DNA of 64,000 bases from Scatomorpha stercorigallinarum (lineage in GTDB: Bacteria; Bacillota; Clostridia; Oscillospirales; Oscillospiraceae). The stretch covers positions 1 to 64,000 of the forward strand of contig CALXGN010000001.1 of the NCBI GenBank assembly GCA_944387865.1. The letters are read 5' to 3'. Numbering within the stretch: the stretch's first letter is position 1; each line of letters opens with the position of its first letter. A model generated the notes under the pieces. That model was not told the origin of the DNA, searched no databases, and was given only the letters and a program-made list of their open reading frames with translations. A program made the translations under genes and the position numbers. Positions 1 to 7,878 of the stretch are shown here, in pieces.

Positions 1-35
1 CACATGGCGGGAAAAGTGCCTAAATCTAAGGATTT

Positions 36-1397
36 CTACAAGGTTTCTCTTTGTAGCAACACTATTGTCTCGACGTGTTCCGTGCGGGGGAACATGTCCA
101 CGGCGGTGGCGGATATGGGAGTATAGCCATTCTGAGCGAAGACGGCGAGGTCGCGGGCGAGGGTTGCGGGGTCGCAGGAGACGTAGGCTATGCGCTGCGG
201 CGACATCGAGCACACGGCGAGCACGGCCTCGCGGCTCATGCCCTTGCGCGGGGGATCTACCGTCACCGCCTCCGGCCGCAGGCCGCGGCGCGCGAACTCG
301 GCGGCGGCCTCGCCGGCATCCGCGCAGATGAACTCGGCATTCTTCACGCCGTTGGCGGCGGCGTTTGCACGGGCGTTTTCCACCGCCTCCGGCACGATCT
401 CCGCGCCGATGACGCGCTGTGCGCCGCGCGCAAGGCAGAGGCTGATGGTGCCCGCGCCGCAGTAAAGGTCAAGCACAGTACCTGTGCCCGGCGGGGCGGC
501 ATAGGCCACCGCAATGTCGTAGAGCTTTTCCGCCTGAGGCGGGTTTATCTGGAAGAATGACTGCGGCGAGAGGTCAAAACTGAAGCCGCAAAGCGTGTCC
601 CGCAGCTCGGCCTGGCCCCAGAGCGTATAGAAGTCCCCGGCAAGGACCGTATTGCCGCGGCTGCGGTTGATATTCAGCACAACGCCCGTGAGCGAGGGGC
701 AGCGCGAGCGCAGATATGCCGGCAGTTCTGCGGTGGCCGCCCCCAACCCGGAGGCGGAGACCACGCAGCAGACGGCGCGGCCGTCCTGCGCGCGCCGCAC
801 GAACACATGGCGTACCGCGCCGCGGCCGCTCGCAGGGTCGTAAGAGGGGATAGCGTGTTCGCGCATGAAGCCGCATACGGCGGCGGCGCAGGCGGAGGCC
901 TCGCCCGGCTGCAGCAGGCAGTCCGTCACGGGCACCAGGTCGTGGCTGCCGCGGCTGTAAAAGCCGAAAGCGGGGCCGTCCGGCGTGCCTGCGATGGCAA
1001 AAATGGCCTTGTTGCGGTATCTCAGCGGCTCTGCCGCGGGCAGGATGGCGCCCGCCTCGACATCGAGGCCGCCTATGCGGCGCAGGGCGTCGTTCACCCG
1101 CGCGAGCTTCATCCTCAGCTCCGCTTCGTAGCTCATGTGCATCATCGAGCAGCCGCCGCAGCGGCCATAGGCCGGGCAGACCGGCTCGCAGCGGTCGGGG
1201 GAGGGGCGCAGCAGCTCCTCGCCGCGGCCATATGCCACGCCGGCCGTGACCTTGACGGCGCGCACGCGCCAGAGCTCGCCTGGCAGGGCGCGAGGAACAA
1301 AAACGGCGCGCCCGGCTATGCGGCAGACGCCGTGGCCCTCCGAGGTGGAGCCGCTGACTTCGCACTCATATATGTCATTTTTCTTCAAAACTTCCAT
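36..1397 (-). CDS. rlmD: 23S rRNA (uracil-C5)-methyltransferase, RlmD/TrmA family
   Basis: A 453-residue TrmA/RumA-family RNA methyltransferase that would place a methyl group on C5 of a uridine in 23S rRNA using S-adenosylmethionine. Seen in the sequence: an N-terminal TRAM-like segment, a cysteine cluster at about residues 70-83 (C-x3-C-x5-CGGC) expected to hold a [4Fe-4S] cluster, a SAM-binding motif LDLYCGAGTISL, DPPRKG, and the catalytic cysteine in YVSCDPATLARDL near the C terminus. The start is ATG with only a weak AGGA site, but a TTGAAA-17-TAGGAT promoter lies just upstream. It is a monocistron, transcribed away from the neighbouring CapA-like gene. Which uridine is modified (RlmD or RlmCD type) cannot be told from sequence alone. 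Confidence 0.9.
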   Translation of the reverse strand: MEVLKKNDIYECEVSGSTSEGHGVCRIAGRAVFVPRALPGELWRVRAVKVTAGVAYGRGEELLRPSPDRCEPVCPAYGRCGGCSMMHMSYEAELRMKLARVNDALRRIGGLDVEAGAILPAAEPLRYRNKAIFAIAGTPDGPAFGFYSRGSHDLVPVTDCLLQPGEASACAAAVCGFMREHAIPSYDPASGRGAVRHVFVRRAQDGRAVCCVVSASGLGAATAELPAYLRSRCPSLTGVVLNINRSRGNTVLAGDFYTLWGQAELRDTLCGFSFDLSPQSFFQINPPQAEKLYDIAVAYAAPPGTGTVLDLYCGAGTISLCLARGAQRVIGAEIVPEAVENARANAAANGVKNAEFICADAGEAAAEFARRGLRPEAVTVDPPRKGMSREAVLAVCSMSPQRIAYVSCDPATLARDLAVFAQNGYTPISATAVDMFPRTEHVETIVLLQRETL

Positions 1398-1403
1398 GTC
1401 GAT

Positions 1404-1432
1404 ATCCTATCACGGCGCGGGCGATATTTCAA
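1404..1432 (-). promoter_or_regulatory. Putative sigma-A promoter of rlmD
   Basis: On the minus strand TTGAAA (1427-1432) and TAGGAT (1404-1409) are separated by 17 bp, directly upstream of the rlmD start. Confidence 0.55.
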
Positions 1433-1450
1433 CCGCACTGCGTAGAGGAT

Positions 1451-1479
1451 TTGCATTTTCGGGTGGGATGTGCTATCAT
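1451..1479 (+). promoter_or_regulatory. Putative sigma-A promoter of the CapA-like gene
   Basis: TTGCAT (1451-1456) and TATCAT (1474-1479) with a 17-bp spacer, 30 bp upstream of the start codon; it is divergent to the rlmD promoter. Confidence 0.55.
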
Positions 1480-1509
1480 CAAGTATCACCTTCGCAAAGG
1501 AACGTTGTC

Positions 1510-2829
1510 ATGAACAAAAAGCTGAAGATATTGCTCATCGCCCTGGCGGCGGTCATCGTGCTCGTCGTCGGCGCCATCATCATCGCCGCCGTGGCGCGCT
1601 CCGGGCAGGATGTGCCCGCAGAGAGCGAAACGCCGGCTCCCGAGACCGCCGAGCCCAGCGCCGACAACACCGTCACGCCGGCTTCCACGCCCACTCCGGA
1701 GCACGTAAACACCATCAGCTCCACGCTGGCCGTGGGCGGCGACATCGTCATGCACACGGGCCTCAACGCCGAGGCGCAGACGGCGGACGGATATGACTAC
1801 ACGCCAATTTTCGGCATCCTCGGGCAGTATATCTCCGGGGCTGACTATGCCGTCTGCTCGCTGGTCACCACGCTCTCCGGCTCGGGGCCGTATACGGCCT
1901 ATCCGCTGTTCAAGTCGCCGGCCTCGCTGGCTTCTTCCATCGCCGGCGTGGGCTTCGACCTGGTAAATACGGGCACCAGCCACGCGGTGGATTCATATAA
2001 GGACGGCATTGACGCCACGCTTGGCGCGCTTGAGTCTGCCGGGCTCAGCCACGTCGGCACCTACAGCAGCGAGGAGGCCCGCGCCGCGGGCAACTACACC
2101 GTCGCCGATGTGGGCGGCGTCTCCGTGGCTTTCCTCTCCTACACCTGCGATACGAACGACATCCCTGTGGCCGGCTTTGAATACGCAGTGAGCATCTGCA
2201 CTGCGGACTACCTGGGTGACGGGCTGGACGTGGACTATGAGCTCATGCAGAGCGACCTGGCGGCCGCGCGCGAGACCGCGGACATCGTGTTCGTATTCAT
2301 GAGCTGGGGCGACGAATTCGCCACCCAGCCCAACACCCAGCAGCAGGAGATCGCCGATTTCCTCTTTGAGAACGGCGCGGACATCATCATCGGCGGCAAA
2401 TGCCGCGTGCCGCAGCCCATGGAACTGCGCGAGGTTACCGACAGCGATGGAAACAGGCGCACCGGGTTTATCTGCTACTCTCTGGGCAATTTCCTCTCCT
2501 GCCAGAACGACGCCTATACCGACATTTCCTCCATCCTCAACATCCAGCTGATGAAGGACACGGACACGGGCGAGGCCTGGATCGAGGACGTCTCCTACCG
2601 GCCCATCTTCATGGCCGACCTCTATGATTACGACATCAACGACTACGGCTGGCACTACCGCATGGTGGACCTGCATGCGGCGCTCGACTCCTATGAGAGC
2701 GGCGAGCCCTGGAACTTCATCACCAACGAGGTGTACGCCGACATGGCCGCCGGGCTCGACGCGCTGTACGAGTTCTACGGCGCCCCGGAGCTGGACTTCG
2801 CCTATGATGGCGGGGAAGAGGCCGCCTGA
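1510..2829 (+). CDS. CapA-family membrane-anchored protein with degenerate metal site
   Basis: A 439-residue protein with an N-terminal membrane anchor (about residues 7-29), an Ala/Glu/Pro/Thr-rich linker, and a calcineurin-like CapA/PgsA (PGA_cap) domain outside the cell. The fold is recognisable from VGGDIVMHTG, the repeated helix-strand spacing, and ADIIIGG late in the domain. Positions that bind the metals in ordinary CapA proteins are changed: the NLE motif reads SLV, NNH reads TSH, HWG reads SWG and the GHHPH motif reads GGKCR. The start at 1510 follows an AAAGGA site and gives a sensible N terminus. The HAD gene follows after 23 bp and may be co-transcribed. A binding or structural role is more likely than phosphoesterase activity, but that is inference. 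Confidence 0.75.
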   Translation: MNKKLKILLIALAAVIVLVVGAIIIAAVARSGQDVPAESETPAPETAEPSADNTVTPASTPTPEHVNTISSTLAVGGDIVMHTGLNAEAQTADGYDYTPIFGILGQYISGADYAVCSLVTTLSGSGPYTAYPLFKSPASLASSIAGVGFDLVNTGTSHAVDSYKDGIDATLGALESAGLSHVGTYSSEEARAAGNYTVADVGGVSVAFLSYTCDTNDIPVAGFEYAVSICTADYLGDGLDVDYELMQSDLAAARETADIVFVFMSWGDEFATQPNTQQQEIADFLFENGADIIIGGKCRVPQPMELREVTDSDGNRRTGFICYSLGNFLSCQNDAYTDISSILNIQLMKDTDTGEAWIEDVSYRPIFMADLYDYDINDYGWHYRMVDLHAALDSYESGEPWNFITNEVYADMAAGLDALYEFYGAPELDFAYDGGEEAA

Positions 2830-2852
2830 GCGCGGTGCTTACGGAGGAAAAC

Positions 2853-3587
2853 ATGCAAAGGCCGAAAATGATACTTTTCGACTACGGCCATACGCTGGCC
2901 CTGGAGCCCGTGCAGGACTACCTGCGCGGGCACCGACGCGTTATCGAGCTGGCGGCTGAAAACCCGCTGGGCGTGACGGGGGAGGCCCTGCACGAGTATT
3001 CCCAGCGGCTCTACGCGGAGCTTTTCGCCCAGCTGCGGCCGCTCGACCTGGAGACGGACGGGCTGAAGCTGGACGCCTGTATCTATGACACGTTGCGCCT
3101 GCGCTTCGGTATGCCGCCGGAGGATGTCGAGCTCGAGCGCTGGCGCGCGACCGAGCCCATCTACCCTATGGAGGGGGTGGAGGCGTTCCTGGAGCTCTGC
3201 GCGCAGCTTGGCATCCGCATGGCCATCATCAGCAACCTGTCGTTTTCCGGCCATGCGCTCACAGAGCGCATACGCGAGATCCTGCCGCGGCACATCGGCC
3301 TTTTCGAGTTCATCCTCGCCTCCAGCGAGAGCGTTTACCGCAAGCCGTCGCGTCACATCTTCGAGCGCGCGCTGGCGCTGGCGGGGCTGGACGCGGGAGA
3401 CTGCTGGTTCACCGGCGACGACGTCGTCTGCGACATCGAGGGCGCGGCGAACGCGGGGATATTCCCCGTATGGTTCCACGTGCCCATACGCTGTACATAC
3501 AAAAAACCGGCGGGGCACGAGCCGCGCTGCGAACACCTGACGGTGGAGTCCTGGGCGCAGTTCGGCGAACTGCTGCGTTCGCTGTGA
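2853..3587 (+). CDS. HAD-superfamily hydrolase
   Basis: A 244-residue HAD phosphatase-like protein of the small-molecule (subfamily I) type. Motif I is FDYGHTL, where the acceptor Asp is present and the usual second Asp is Gly. Motif II is IISNLS, motif III is the Lys in YRKPSRHIF, and motif IV is FTGDDVVCDIEGA with the acidic pair that binds magnesium. The helical cap sits between motifs I and II. The ATG at 2853 is chosen because a GGAGG site lies 5 bp upstream. It lies between the CapA-like gene and ruvC and probably shares their transcript. The substrate is unknown. The Gly in place of the second motif I Asp occurs in some HAD subfamilies and may weaken phosphatase activity. Confidence 0.8.
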   Translation: MQRPKMILFDYGHTLALEPVQDYLRGHRRVIELAAENPLGVTGEALHEYSQRLYAELFAQLRPLDLETDGLKLDACIYDTLRLRFGMPPEDVELERWRATEPIYPMEGVEAFLELCAQLGIRMAIISNLSFSGHALTERIREILPRHIGLFEFILASSESVYRKPSRHIFERALALAGLDAGDCWFTGDDVVCDIEGAANAGIFPVWFHVPIRCTYKKPAGHEPRCEHLTVESWAQFGELLRSL

Positions 3588-3608
3588 GCATGGCGGGGAG
3601 GCAGGGTT

Positions 3609-4124
3609 TTGCGTATCATGGGCATTGACCCCGGCATCGCCACTGTGGGTTTCGGCATCGTGGATTCCAACGGGCCAAAACAGAGCTTTGTCCGCTGCGG
3701 CGTCATCACCACGCCGGCGGGTACGCCGCTCTCTTCGCGGCTGGACCGGATATACAGCGACATGGGAGAACTCATCAGCACGTTCCGGCCCGACGCGGCG
3801 GCGGTGGAGGAGCTTTTTTTCAACACGAACATCACGACAGGCATTTCCGTGGCGCAGGGCAGGGGCGTGATACTCCTGGCCTGCTTCCACGCGGGGGTGC
3901 CGCTCTATGAGTACACGCCGCTGCAGGTGAAGCAGGCCGTGGTGGGCTACGGCCGCGCGGAAAAGCGGCAGGTCATCGACATGGTGCGGCGCATACTGAA
4001 CATGAAAGCCGCGCCCAAGCCGGACGACGCGGCGGACGCCGTGGCCATTGCGCTCTGCCACGCGCGCAGCGCCACCTCGCTCATAGGCAGGCAGACGGAG
4101 GTAAACAAATGTACTACCATATAA
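3609..4124 (+). CDS. ruvC: Crossover junction endodeoxyribonuclease RuvC
   Basis: A 171-residue Holliday junction resolvase that cuts four-way junctions symmetrically in recombinational repair. The sequence starts MRIMGIDPG, giving catalytic Asp7. Glu is in AAVEELFF near residue 66, and the last acidic residues are in KPDDAADAVAIALCHA. Length matches the family. Translation starts at a TTG preceded by GGGGAGG, and this start aligns exactly with other RuvC N termini. It overlaps ruvA by 16 bp, giving a ruvC-ruvA-ruvB operon typical of Clostridia. Confidence 0.95.
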   Translation: MRIMGIDPGIATVGFGIVDSNGPKQSFVRCGVITTPAGTPLSSRLDRIYSDMGELISTFRPDAAAVEELFFNTNITTGISVAQGRGVILLACFHAGVPLYEYTPLQVKQAVVGYGRAEKRQVIDMVRRILNMKAAPKPDDAADAVAIALCHARSATSLIGRQTEVNKCTTI

Positions 4125-4717
4125 GCGGCATCGTCTCTGAGCTGGAGCCCTATGTCGCCGTCATCGACTGCGGCGGCGTGGGCTATCTGCTCAATGTCAG
4201 CCTCAACACGCTCGCCTGCCTGAAGGTGGGCGAGCGGGCCAGGCTCTATGTGAGCGAATCCATACGCGAGGACAGCTTCGAGCTCTACGGCTTCTTCGGG
4301 AAAAGCGAGAAGAAGTGTTTCGATATGCTCGTCGGCGTCTCCGGCGTGGGGCCGAAGGCGGCGCTGAGCATCCTCTCGTCCTCCACGCCGGAGGCGCTGG
4401 CGATGGCCGTCATCAACGGCGACGAGCGCGCGCTGACCGTGGCGCCGGGCATCGGAAAAAAGATCGCCCAGCGCGTGATACTGGAGCTGAAGGACAAGCT
4501 GGCCAAGGAGAACGCTGCCGTGGGGCTGCCCGCCCCGGCCCCTGCTGGAGCTCCCGGCGCCGCCGGGCCGGAGGGCAAGCTGGCCGACGCGGCCGCGGCC
4601 CTGGGCGTGCTCGGCTACGGCCCGGCGGAGATCAGCGCCGCGCTGCGAAAGCTGGAAACGGACGGCATGAGCGTGGAGGACATCATCAAAGCCGCCCTGA
4701 GGAGCATGATGAAGTGA
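4109..4717 (+). CDS. ruvA: Holliday junction branch migration protein RuvA
   Basis: A 202-residue DNA-binding partner of the RuvB motor; tetramers clamp the Holliday junction and hold it open. Domains seen in order: an N-terminal OB fold (MYYHISGIVSEL onward), two helix-hairpin-helix motifs (GVSGVGPKAA near residue 75 and APGIGKKIA near residue 112), an Ala/Pro/Gly-rich flexible linker, and the small C-terminal domain III that contacts RuvB. The start overlaps the end of ruvC, and the stop is 10 bp before the ruvB start, so translation is probably coupled. Confidence 0.95.
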   Translation: MYYHISGIVSELEPYVAVIDCGGVGYLLNVSLNTLACLKVGERARLYVSESIREDSFELYGFFGKSEKKCFDMLVGVSGVGPKAALSILSSSTPEALAMAVINGDERALTVAPGIGKKIAQRVILELKDKLAKENAAVGLPAPAPAGAPGAAGPEGKLADAAAALGVLGYGPAEISAALRKLETDGMSVEDIIKAALRSMMK

Positions 4718-4727
4718 GGTGGGTCAA

Positions 4728-5768
4728 GTGAGCATCAGTTTTTCCGGCGACGCAGGGGAGGAGATCATCACCTCCGCGACGATATTGCCCGAGGACGCGG
4801 GTGAAGTGTCCCTGCGCCCGAAGACGCTGGACGAATACATCGGCCAGGAGAAGGCCAAAGACAACCTGCGTATTTTCATTGAAGCCGCCAAGATGCGCGG
4901 CGAATCGCTTGACCACGTGCTGCTGCACGGCCCCCCAGGACTTGGCAAGACGACGCTGGCCGCTGTCATCGCCAACGAGATGGGCGTGAACATGCGCATC
5001 ACCTCCGGGCCGTCCATAGAAAAGGCTGGCGACCTGGCCGCGCTGTTGACCAACCTGCAGGAAAACGACATACTCTTCGTGGACGAGATACACCGCCTTG
5101 ACCGGGCGGTGGAGGAGATACTGTATCCCGCCATGGAGGACTACGCCATCGACATCATCATCGGCAAGGGCCCTTCGGCGAACTCCATCAGGCTCGACCT
5201 GCCGCATTTCACGCTTATCGGCGCGACCACGCGCTCCGGGCAGCTGACAGCGCCGCTGCGCGACCGCTTTGGCGTCACGCTGAGGCTTGAGCTCTACACG
5301 CCGGAGGAGCTGGGGCGCATCGTCGCGCGCAGCGCGGGCATACTTGGTGTAGCCATCGAGCCGGACGGGGCGGCGGAGATCGCCTCCCGCTCGCGCGGTA
5401 CGCCGCGCATCGCCAACAGGATGCTGCGGCGCGTCCGCGACTACGCGCAGGTGCGGGCCGGCGGCGTCATCACACGCGAGGTGGCCAACGAGGCCCTGCT
5501 GCGCCTGGAAGTGGACGCCCAGGGTCTGGACGCCGTAGACCGGCGCATGCTGCGCAGCATCATCGAGTTCTACAACGGCGGCCCGGTGGGGCTGGAAACG
5601 CTGGCAGCCACCATCAATGAGGAGGCCGTCACGCTGGAGGACGTCTATGAGCCCTATCTTTTGCAGCAGGGCTACCTGACGCGCACGCCGCGTGGGCGCT
5701 GCGTCACGCGCAAGGCCTATGAACATCTGGGGCTGGAATATCACGGCCAGGAGCAGCTTGAGCTCTGA
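4728..5768 (+). CDS. ruvB: Holliday junction branch migration ATPase RuvB
   Basis: A 346-residue AAA+ hexameric motor that drives branch migration with RuvA. Walker A is GPPGLGKTT at about residues 69-76, Walker B is DEIHRL, sensor/arginine-finger region GATTRSGQLTAPLRDRF follows, and the C-terminal winged helix ends in the YEHLGLEY segment. Two GTG codons could start it (4719 and 4728). 4728 is preferred because GAGGTG lies 6 bp upstream, whereas nothing precedes 4719. Third gene of ruvCAB. Confidence 0.93.
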   Translation: MSISFSGDAGEEIITSATILPEDAGEVSLRPKTLDEYIGQEKAKDNLRIFIEAAKMRGESLDHVLLHGPPGLGKTTLAAVIANEMGVNMRITSGPSIEKAGDLAALLTNLQENDILFVDEIHRLDRAVEEILYPAMEDYAIDIIIGKGPSANSIRLDLPHFTLIGATTRSGQLTAPLRDRFGVTLRLELYTPEELGRIVARSAGILGVAIEPDGAAEIASRSRGTPRIANRMLRRVRDYAQVRAGGVITREVANEALLRLEVDAQGLDAVDRRMLRSIIEFYNGGPVGLETLAATINEEAVTLEDVYEPYLLQQGYLTRTPRGRCVTRKAYEHLGLEYHGQEQLEL

Positions 5769-5797
5769 TCTGCCGCAGGAGGGCGCAGGATATTGAA

Positions 5798-5832
5798 CAA
5801 ATCGCGCTTTTCCGTTGGCGTGGCGATTTTTT
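5798..5832 (+). terminator. Possible terminator after ruvCAB
   Basis: AAATCGC pairs with GCGATTT across a 17-nt interior, followed by a run of T. The stem is short, so this is tentative. Confidence 0.4.
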
Positions 5833-5835
5833 ATC

Positions 5836-5863
5836 TTGACTTTCCATTAGTTTGTAATATAAT
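5836..5863 (+). promoter_or_regulatory. Sigma-A-type promoter of the sigH-like gene
   Basis: TTGACT (5836-5841) and a perfect TATAAT (5858-5863) with a 16-bp spacer, 23 bp upstream of the start codon. Confidence 0.7.
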
Positions 5864-5886
5864 CAGTTTTGAGCCTGAGCATTTGA

Positions 5887-6510
5887 ATGACTGAATACGA
5901 CAACTTATCTGACAATGAGCTCCAGCACCTGGCCGCAGAAGGGAACGAGGCGGCAGAGGCGGCGCTCATCGACCGCTATGCGCGGCTCGTGCGCATATGC
6001 GCCCGCCCATATTTTCTGGCCGGGGGAGACAGCGAGGATCTCATGCAGGAAGGGATGCTTGGGCTGCTCTCCGCCATACGCCGGTTCGGCACAGAGGGCG
6101 GGACGGCTTTCCGCACATATGCGGAGGTCTGTATACGAAACCGCATCACGGAGGCGGTCCGCTCCGCCTCGCGCAAAAAGCACGGCCCGTTGAATGACGG
6201 GGTCTCACTGGAATACATCATCCTCTCAGAAGAATCAACCGTCGGCAATGCGTCCCAGCCTGAAGCGTTCAGGCGCGTACCTGAGGAACAGGTCCTTGCC
6301 AGAGAGAGCGAAAGAGAGTTTTATTCCACGTTTTCACGGTGCTTGTCAGAATTTGAAACCGAGGTGCTTTTTAACTATCTGGACGGTTTGAGCTACCGGC
6401 AGATCGCCGCAGCTACACACCGTACGGAAAAGGCCGTTGACAACGCCGTGCAGCGCATTCGCCGCAAACTGGCGAGACATCCATTCCTGGGCGATTTCAG
6501 CAGGAGCTGA
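5887..6510 (+). CDS. sigH: RNA polymerase sigma factor, SigH-like (sigma-70 family)
   Basis: A 207-residue sigma-70-family factor matching the SigH (sigma-30, early sporulation/transition state) pattern of Firmicutes. Region 2 is seen in ARPYFLAGGDSEDLMQEG, GLLSAIRRF and the TYAEVCIRNRI helix; region 4 helix-turn-helix is in LDGLSYRQIAAATHRTEKAVDNAVQRIRRKL. The length is right for SigH and too long for a minimal ECF factor. It has its own consensus promoter and only a weak ribosome site. The SigH assignment rests on the characteristic ARPYF-L-G--EDL-QEG segment; it could be another sigma-30-like paralogue. Confidence 0.75.
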   Translation: MTEYDNLSDNELQHLAAEGNEAAEAALIDRYARLVRICARPYFLAGGDSEDLMQEGMLGLLSAIRRFGTEGGTAFRTYAEVCIRNRITEAVRSASRKKHGPLNDGVSLEYIILSEESTVGNASQPEAFRRVPEEQVLARESEREFYSTFSRCLSEFETEVLFNYLDGLSYRQIAAATHRTEKAVDNAVQRIRRKLARHPFLGDFSRS

Positions 6511-6559
6511 ACGCATATAGCCGAAAGGCAAGATCAGCAAAAGAGAGGGTAAAATCAAA

Positions 6560-6847
6560 ATGTTCGAAGACAAAGTCCTTGTATGCAAAGAGTGTGGAAA
6601 GGAATTCGTGTTCACTGCCGGCGAGCAGGAGTTTTACGCTGAGCGCGGCTTCCAGAACGAGCCCCAGCGCTGCAAAGCCTGCCGTGACGCCCGCAAGAAC
6701 GCCGCCCGCGGCCCCCGCGAGTATTTCACCGCTGTTTGCGCCATGTGCGGCGGCGAGGCGAGGGTTCCTTTCGAGCCCAAGACCGACCGTCCCGTCTACT
6801 GCAGCGAGTGCTTCGCCAAGATCCGCGAGCAGCAGAGCAACGCCTGA
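6560..6847 (+). CDS. Small double zinc-ribbon protein (CxxC...CxxC type)
   Basis: A 95-residue protein with four CxxC knuckles: CKEC and CKAC in the first half, CAMC and CSEC in the second. Two zinc ribbons in tandem are the simplest reading. It matches the zinc-ribbon/CxxC-x17-CxxC proteins common in Clostridia, whose function is unknown; binding to nucleic acid or to the translation machinery is possible. It has a GAGAGGG ribosome site, sits 49 bp after sigH, and is closed by a strong terminator. Confidence 0.8.
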   Translation: MFEDKVLVCKECGKEFVFTAGEQEFYAERGFQNEPQRCKACRDARKNAARGPREYFTAVCAMCGGEARVPFEPKTDRPVYCSECFAKIREQQSNA

Positions 6848-6854
6848 GGCAACT

Positions 6855-6891
6855 AAACGGCCGGGACGCCATGCGCCCCGGCCGTTTTTTT
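6855..6891 (+). terminator. Rho-independent terminator
   Basis: A GC-rich stem (ACGGCCGGG with CCCGGCCGT, short loop) followed by seven T residues, just after the zinc-ribbon gene. Confidence 0.85.
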
Positions 6892-6916
6892 GATATCGCA
6901 TTTTTGGAGGTACAAC

Positions 6917-7135
6917 ATGTTCGAGATCACCAAGACCACCATGATTTCCGAGATCCTTGAGAACGCGCCGGAGGCCATGCCCGTTTTCCAGAGCATCGGC
7001 ATGCACTGCCTGGGCTGCGCCCTCTCCAGCGGCGAGACGCTCGAAGAGGCCTGCTACGCCCACGCCGTGGACCCCGACCAGTTCCTGACCTATCTGAACG
7101 ACTACCTGGCCAAGTATAAAGAGGCCCAGGCCTGA
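6917..7135 (+). CDS. DUF1858 domain protein (redox-disulfide, ScdA/HCP-associated type)
   Basis: A 72-residue single-domain protein of the DUF1858 / hybrid-cluster-associated redox disulfide family. The diagnostic motif is IGMHCLGCALSSGETLEEAC, with a CxxC pair followed by a short helix. The family is linked to iron-sulfur repair and redox stress proteins by gene context, but no biochemical role is established here. The ATG at 6917 is chosen for the TTTGGAGG site 6 bp upstream. It lies between two strong terminators, so it is probably a single-gene transcript. Confidence 0.8.
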   Translation: MFEITKTTMISEILENAPEAMPVFQSIGMHCLGCALSSGETLEEACYAHAVDPDQFLTYLNDYLAKYKEAQA

Positions 7136-7150
7136 CGGCATTTATCACGG

Positions 7151-7185
7151 CCCCCGCGCGGCCTTGACGGCTGCGCGGGGGTTTT
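7151..7185 (+). terminator. Rho-independent terminator
   Basis: CCCCCGCGC pairs with GCGCGGGGG around a 14-nt interior and is followed by TTTT. Confidence 0.8.
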
Positions 7186-7206
7186 GTAAGTTTGGAGGGG
7201 TTTGAG

Positions 7207-7878
7207 TTGAACAGCGAGCTGAGCCCGCGGCTGGCGGTGGTCGCGCGCATGGCCGCCGGCGCGCGCATATTGGCGGACGTGGGCTGCGACCATGGGCTGC
7301 TATCAATATATATGCTCACTCACGGCTGGGCCCAGACGGCCGTGGCCAGCGACCTGCGCCCGGGACCGCTGTCCACAGCGCGCCGGAACGCGGCCGGCTG
7401 CGGCCTGGCGGGCCGTATACGCTTTGAGCTCTGCGACGGGCTGGACTATCCCGGAGCCGAGAAGGCGGACACGGTGGCCATCGCCGGTATGGGCGGGGAG
7501 ACCATCGCCGGAATTTTGCAGCGCGCGCCCTGGACAAGTGGCGGGGCAAGGCTCGTTTTGCAGCCGCAGTCAAAAATAAACGAGCTGTGCCGCTGGCTGG
7601 CGGAAAACGCCTATGCCCTGCGCAGCGCGCTGCTCTCGCGTGAAGGCGGGCGGCTCTATCTGGCGCTGCTGGCCTCCGGCGGCGAGGGAGGCTACACATC
7701 GGCGGAAGAGGCCCTGTTCGCGTCCGGCGACCCGCTGCTGGGCGAATGGCTGGACGTGCGCATATCGCGCGTTAAGAGGGCGCTCAATGGCATGGAAAGC
7801 GCCGCCGAAGAGCGGGATACAAGCGGCGTCCAGGCAGAGCTCGGGCGGCTGCTGGAGATAAGGAGGAAGATATCATGA
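7207..7878 (+). CDS. trmK: tRNA (adenine-22-N1)-methyltransferase TrmK
   Basis: A 223-residue class I SAM methyltransferase that makes m1A22 in tRNA (TrmK/YqfN family). The SAM site is LADVGCDHGLLSIYML; further signatures are SDLRPGPLSTAR, IAGMGGETI and LQPQSKINELCRWL, all diagnostic of this family. TTG at 7207 is the start because GGAGGGG lies 6 bp upstream. Its last four bases are the start of the Nif3-like gene (ATGA overlap). The trmK-Nif3 pair is the same as yqfN-yqfO in Bacillus, which supports both calls. Confidence 0.92.
   Translation: MNSELSPRLAVVARMAAGARILADVGCDHGLLSIYMLTHGWAQTAVASDLRPGPLSTARRNAAGCGLAGRIRFELCDGLDYPGAEKADTVAIAGMGGETIAGILQRAPWTSGGARLVLQPQSKINELCRWLAENAYALRSALLSREGGRLYLALLASGGEGGYTSAEEALFASGDPLLGEWLDVRISRVKRALNGMESAAEERDTSGVQAELGRLLEIRRKIS

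Noticed and set aside
1993..2676. A 227-codon open frame antisense to the CapA-like gene
   Set aside because: It is a by-product of high third-position GC; composition is odd (His/Val-rich), there is no ribosome site, and the plus-strand frame has a clear domain.
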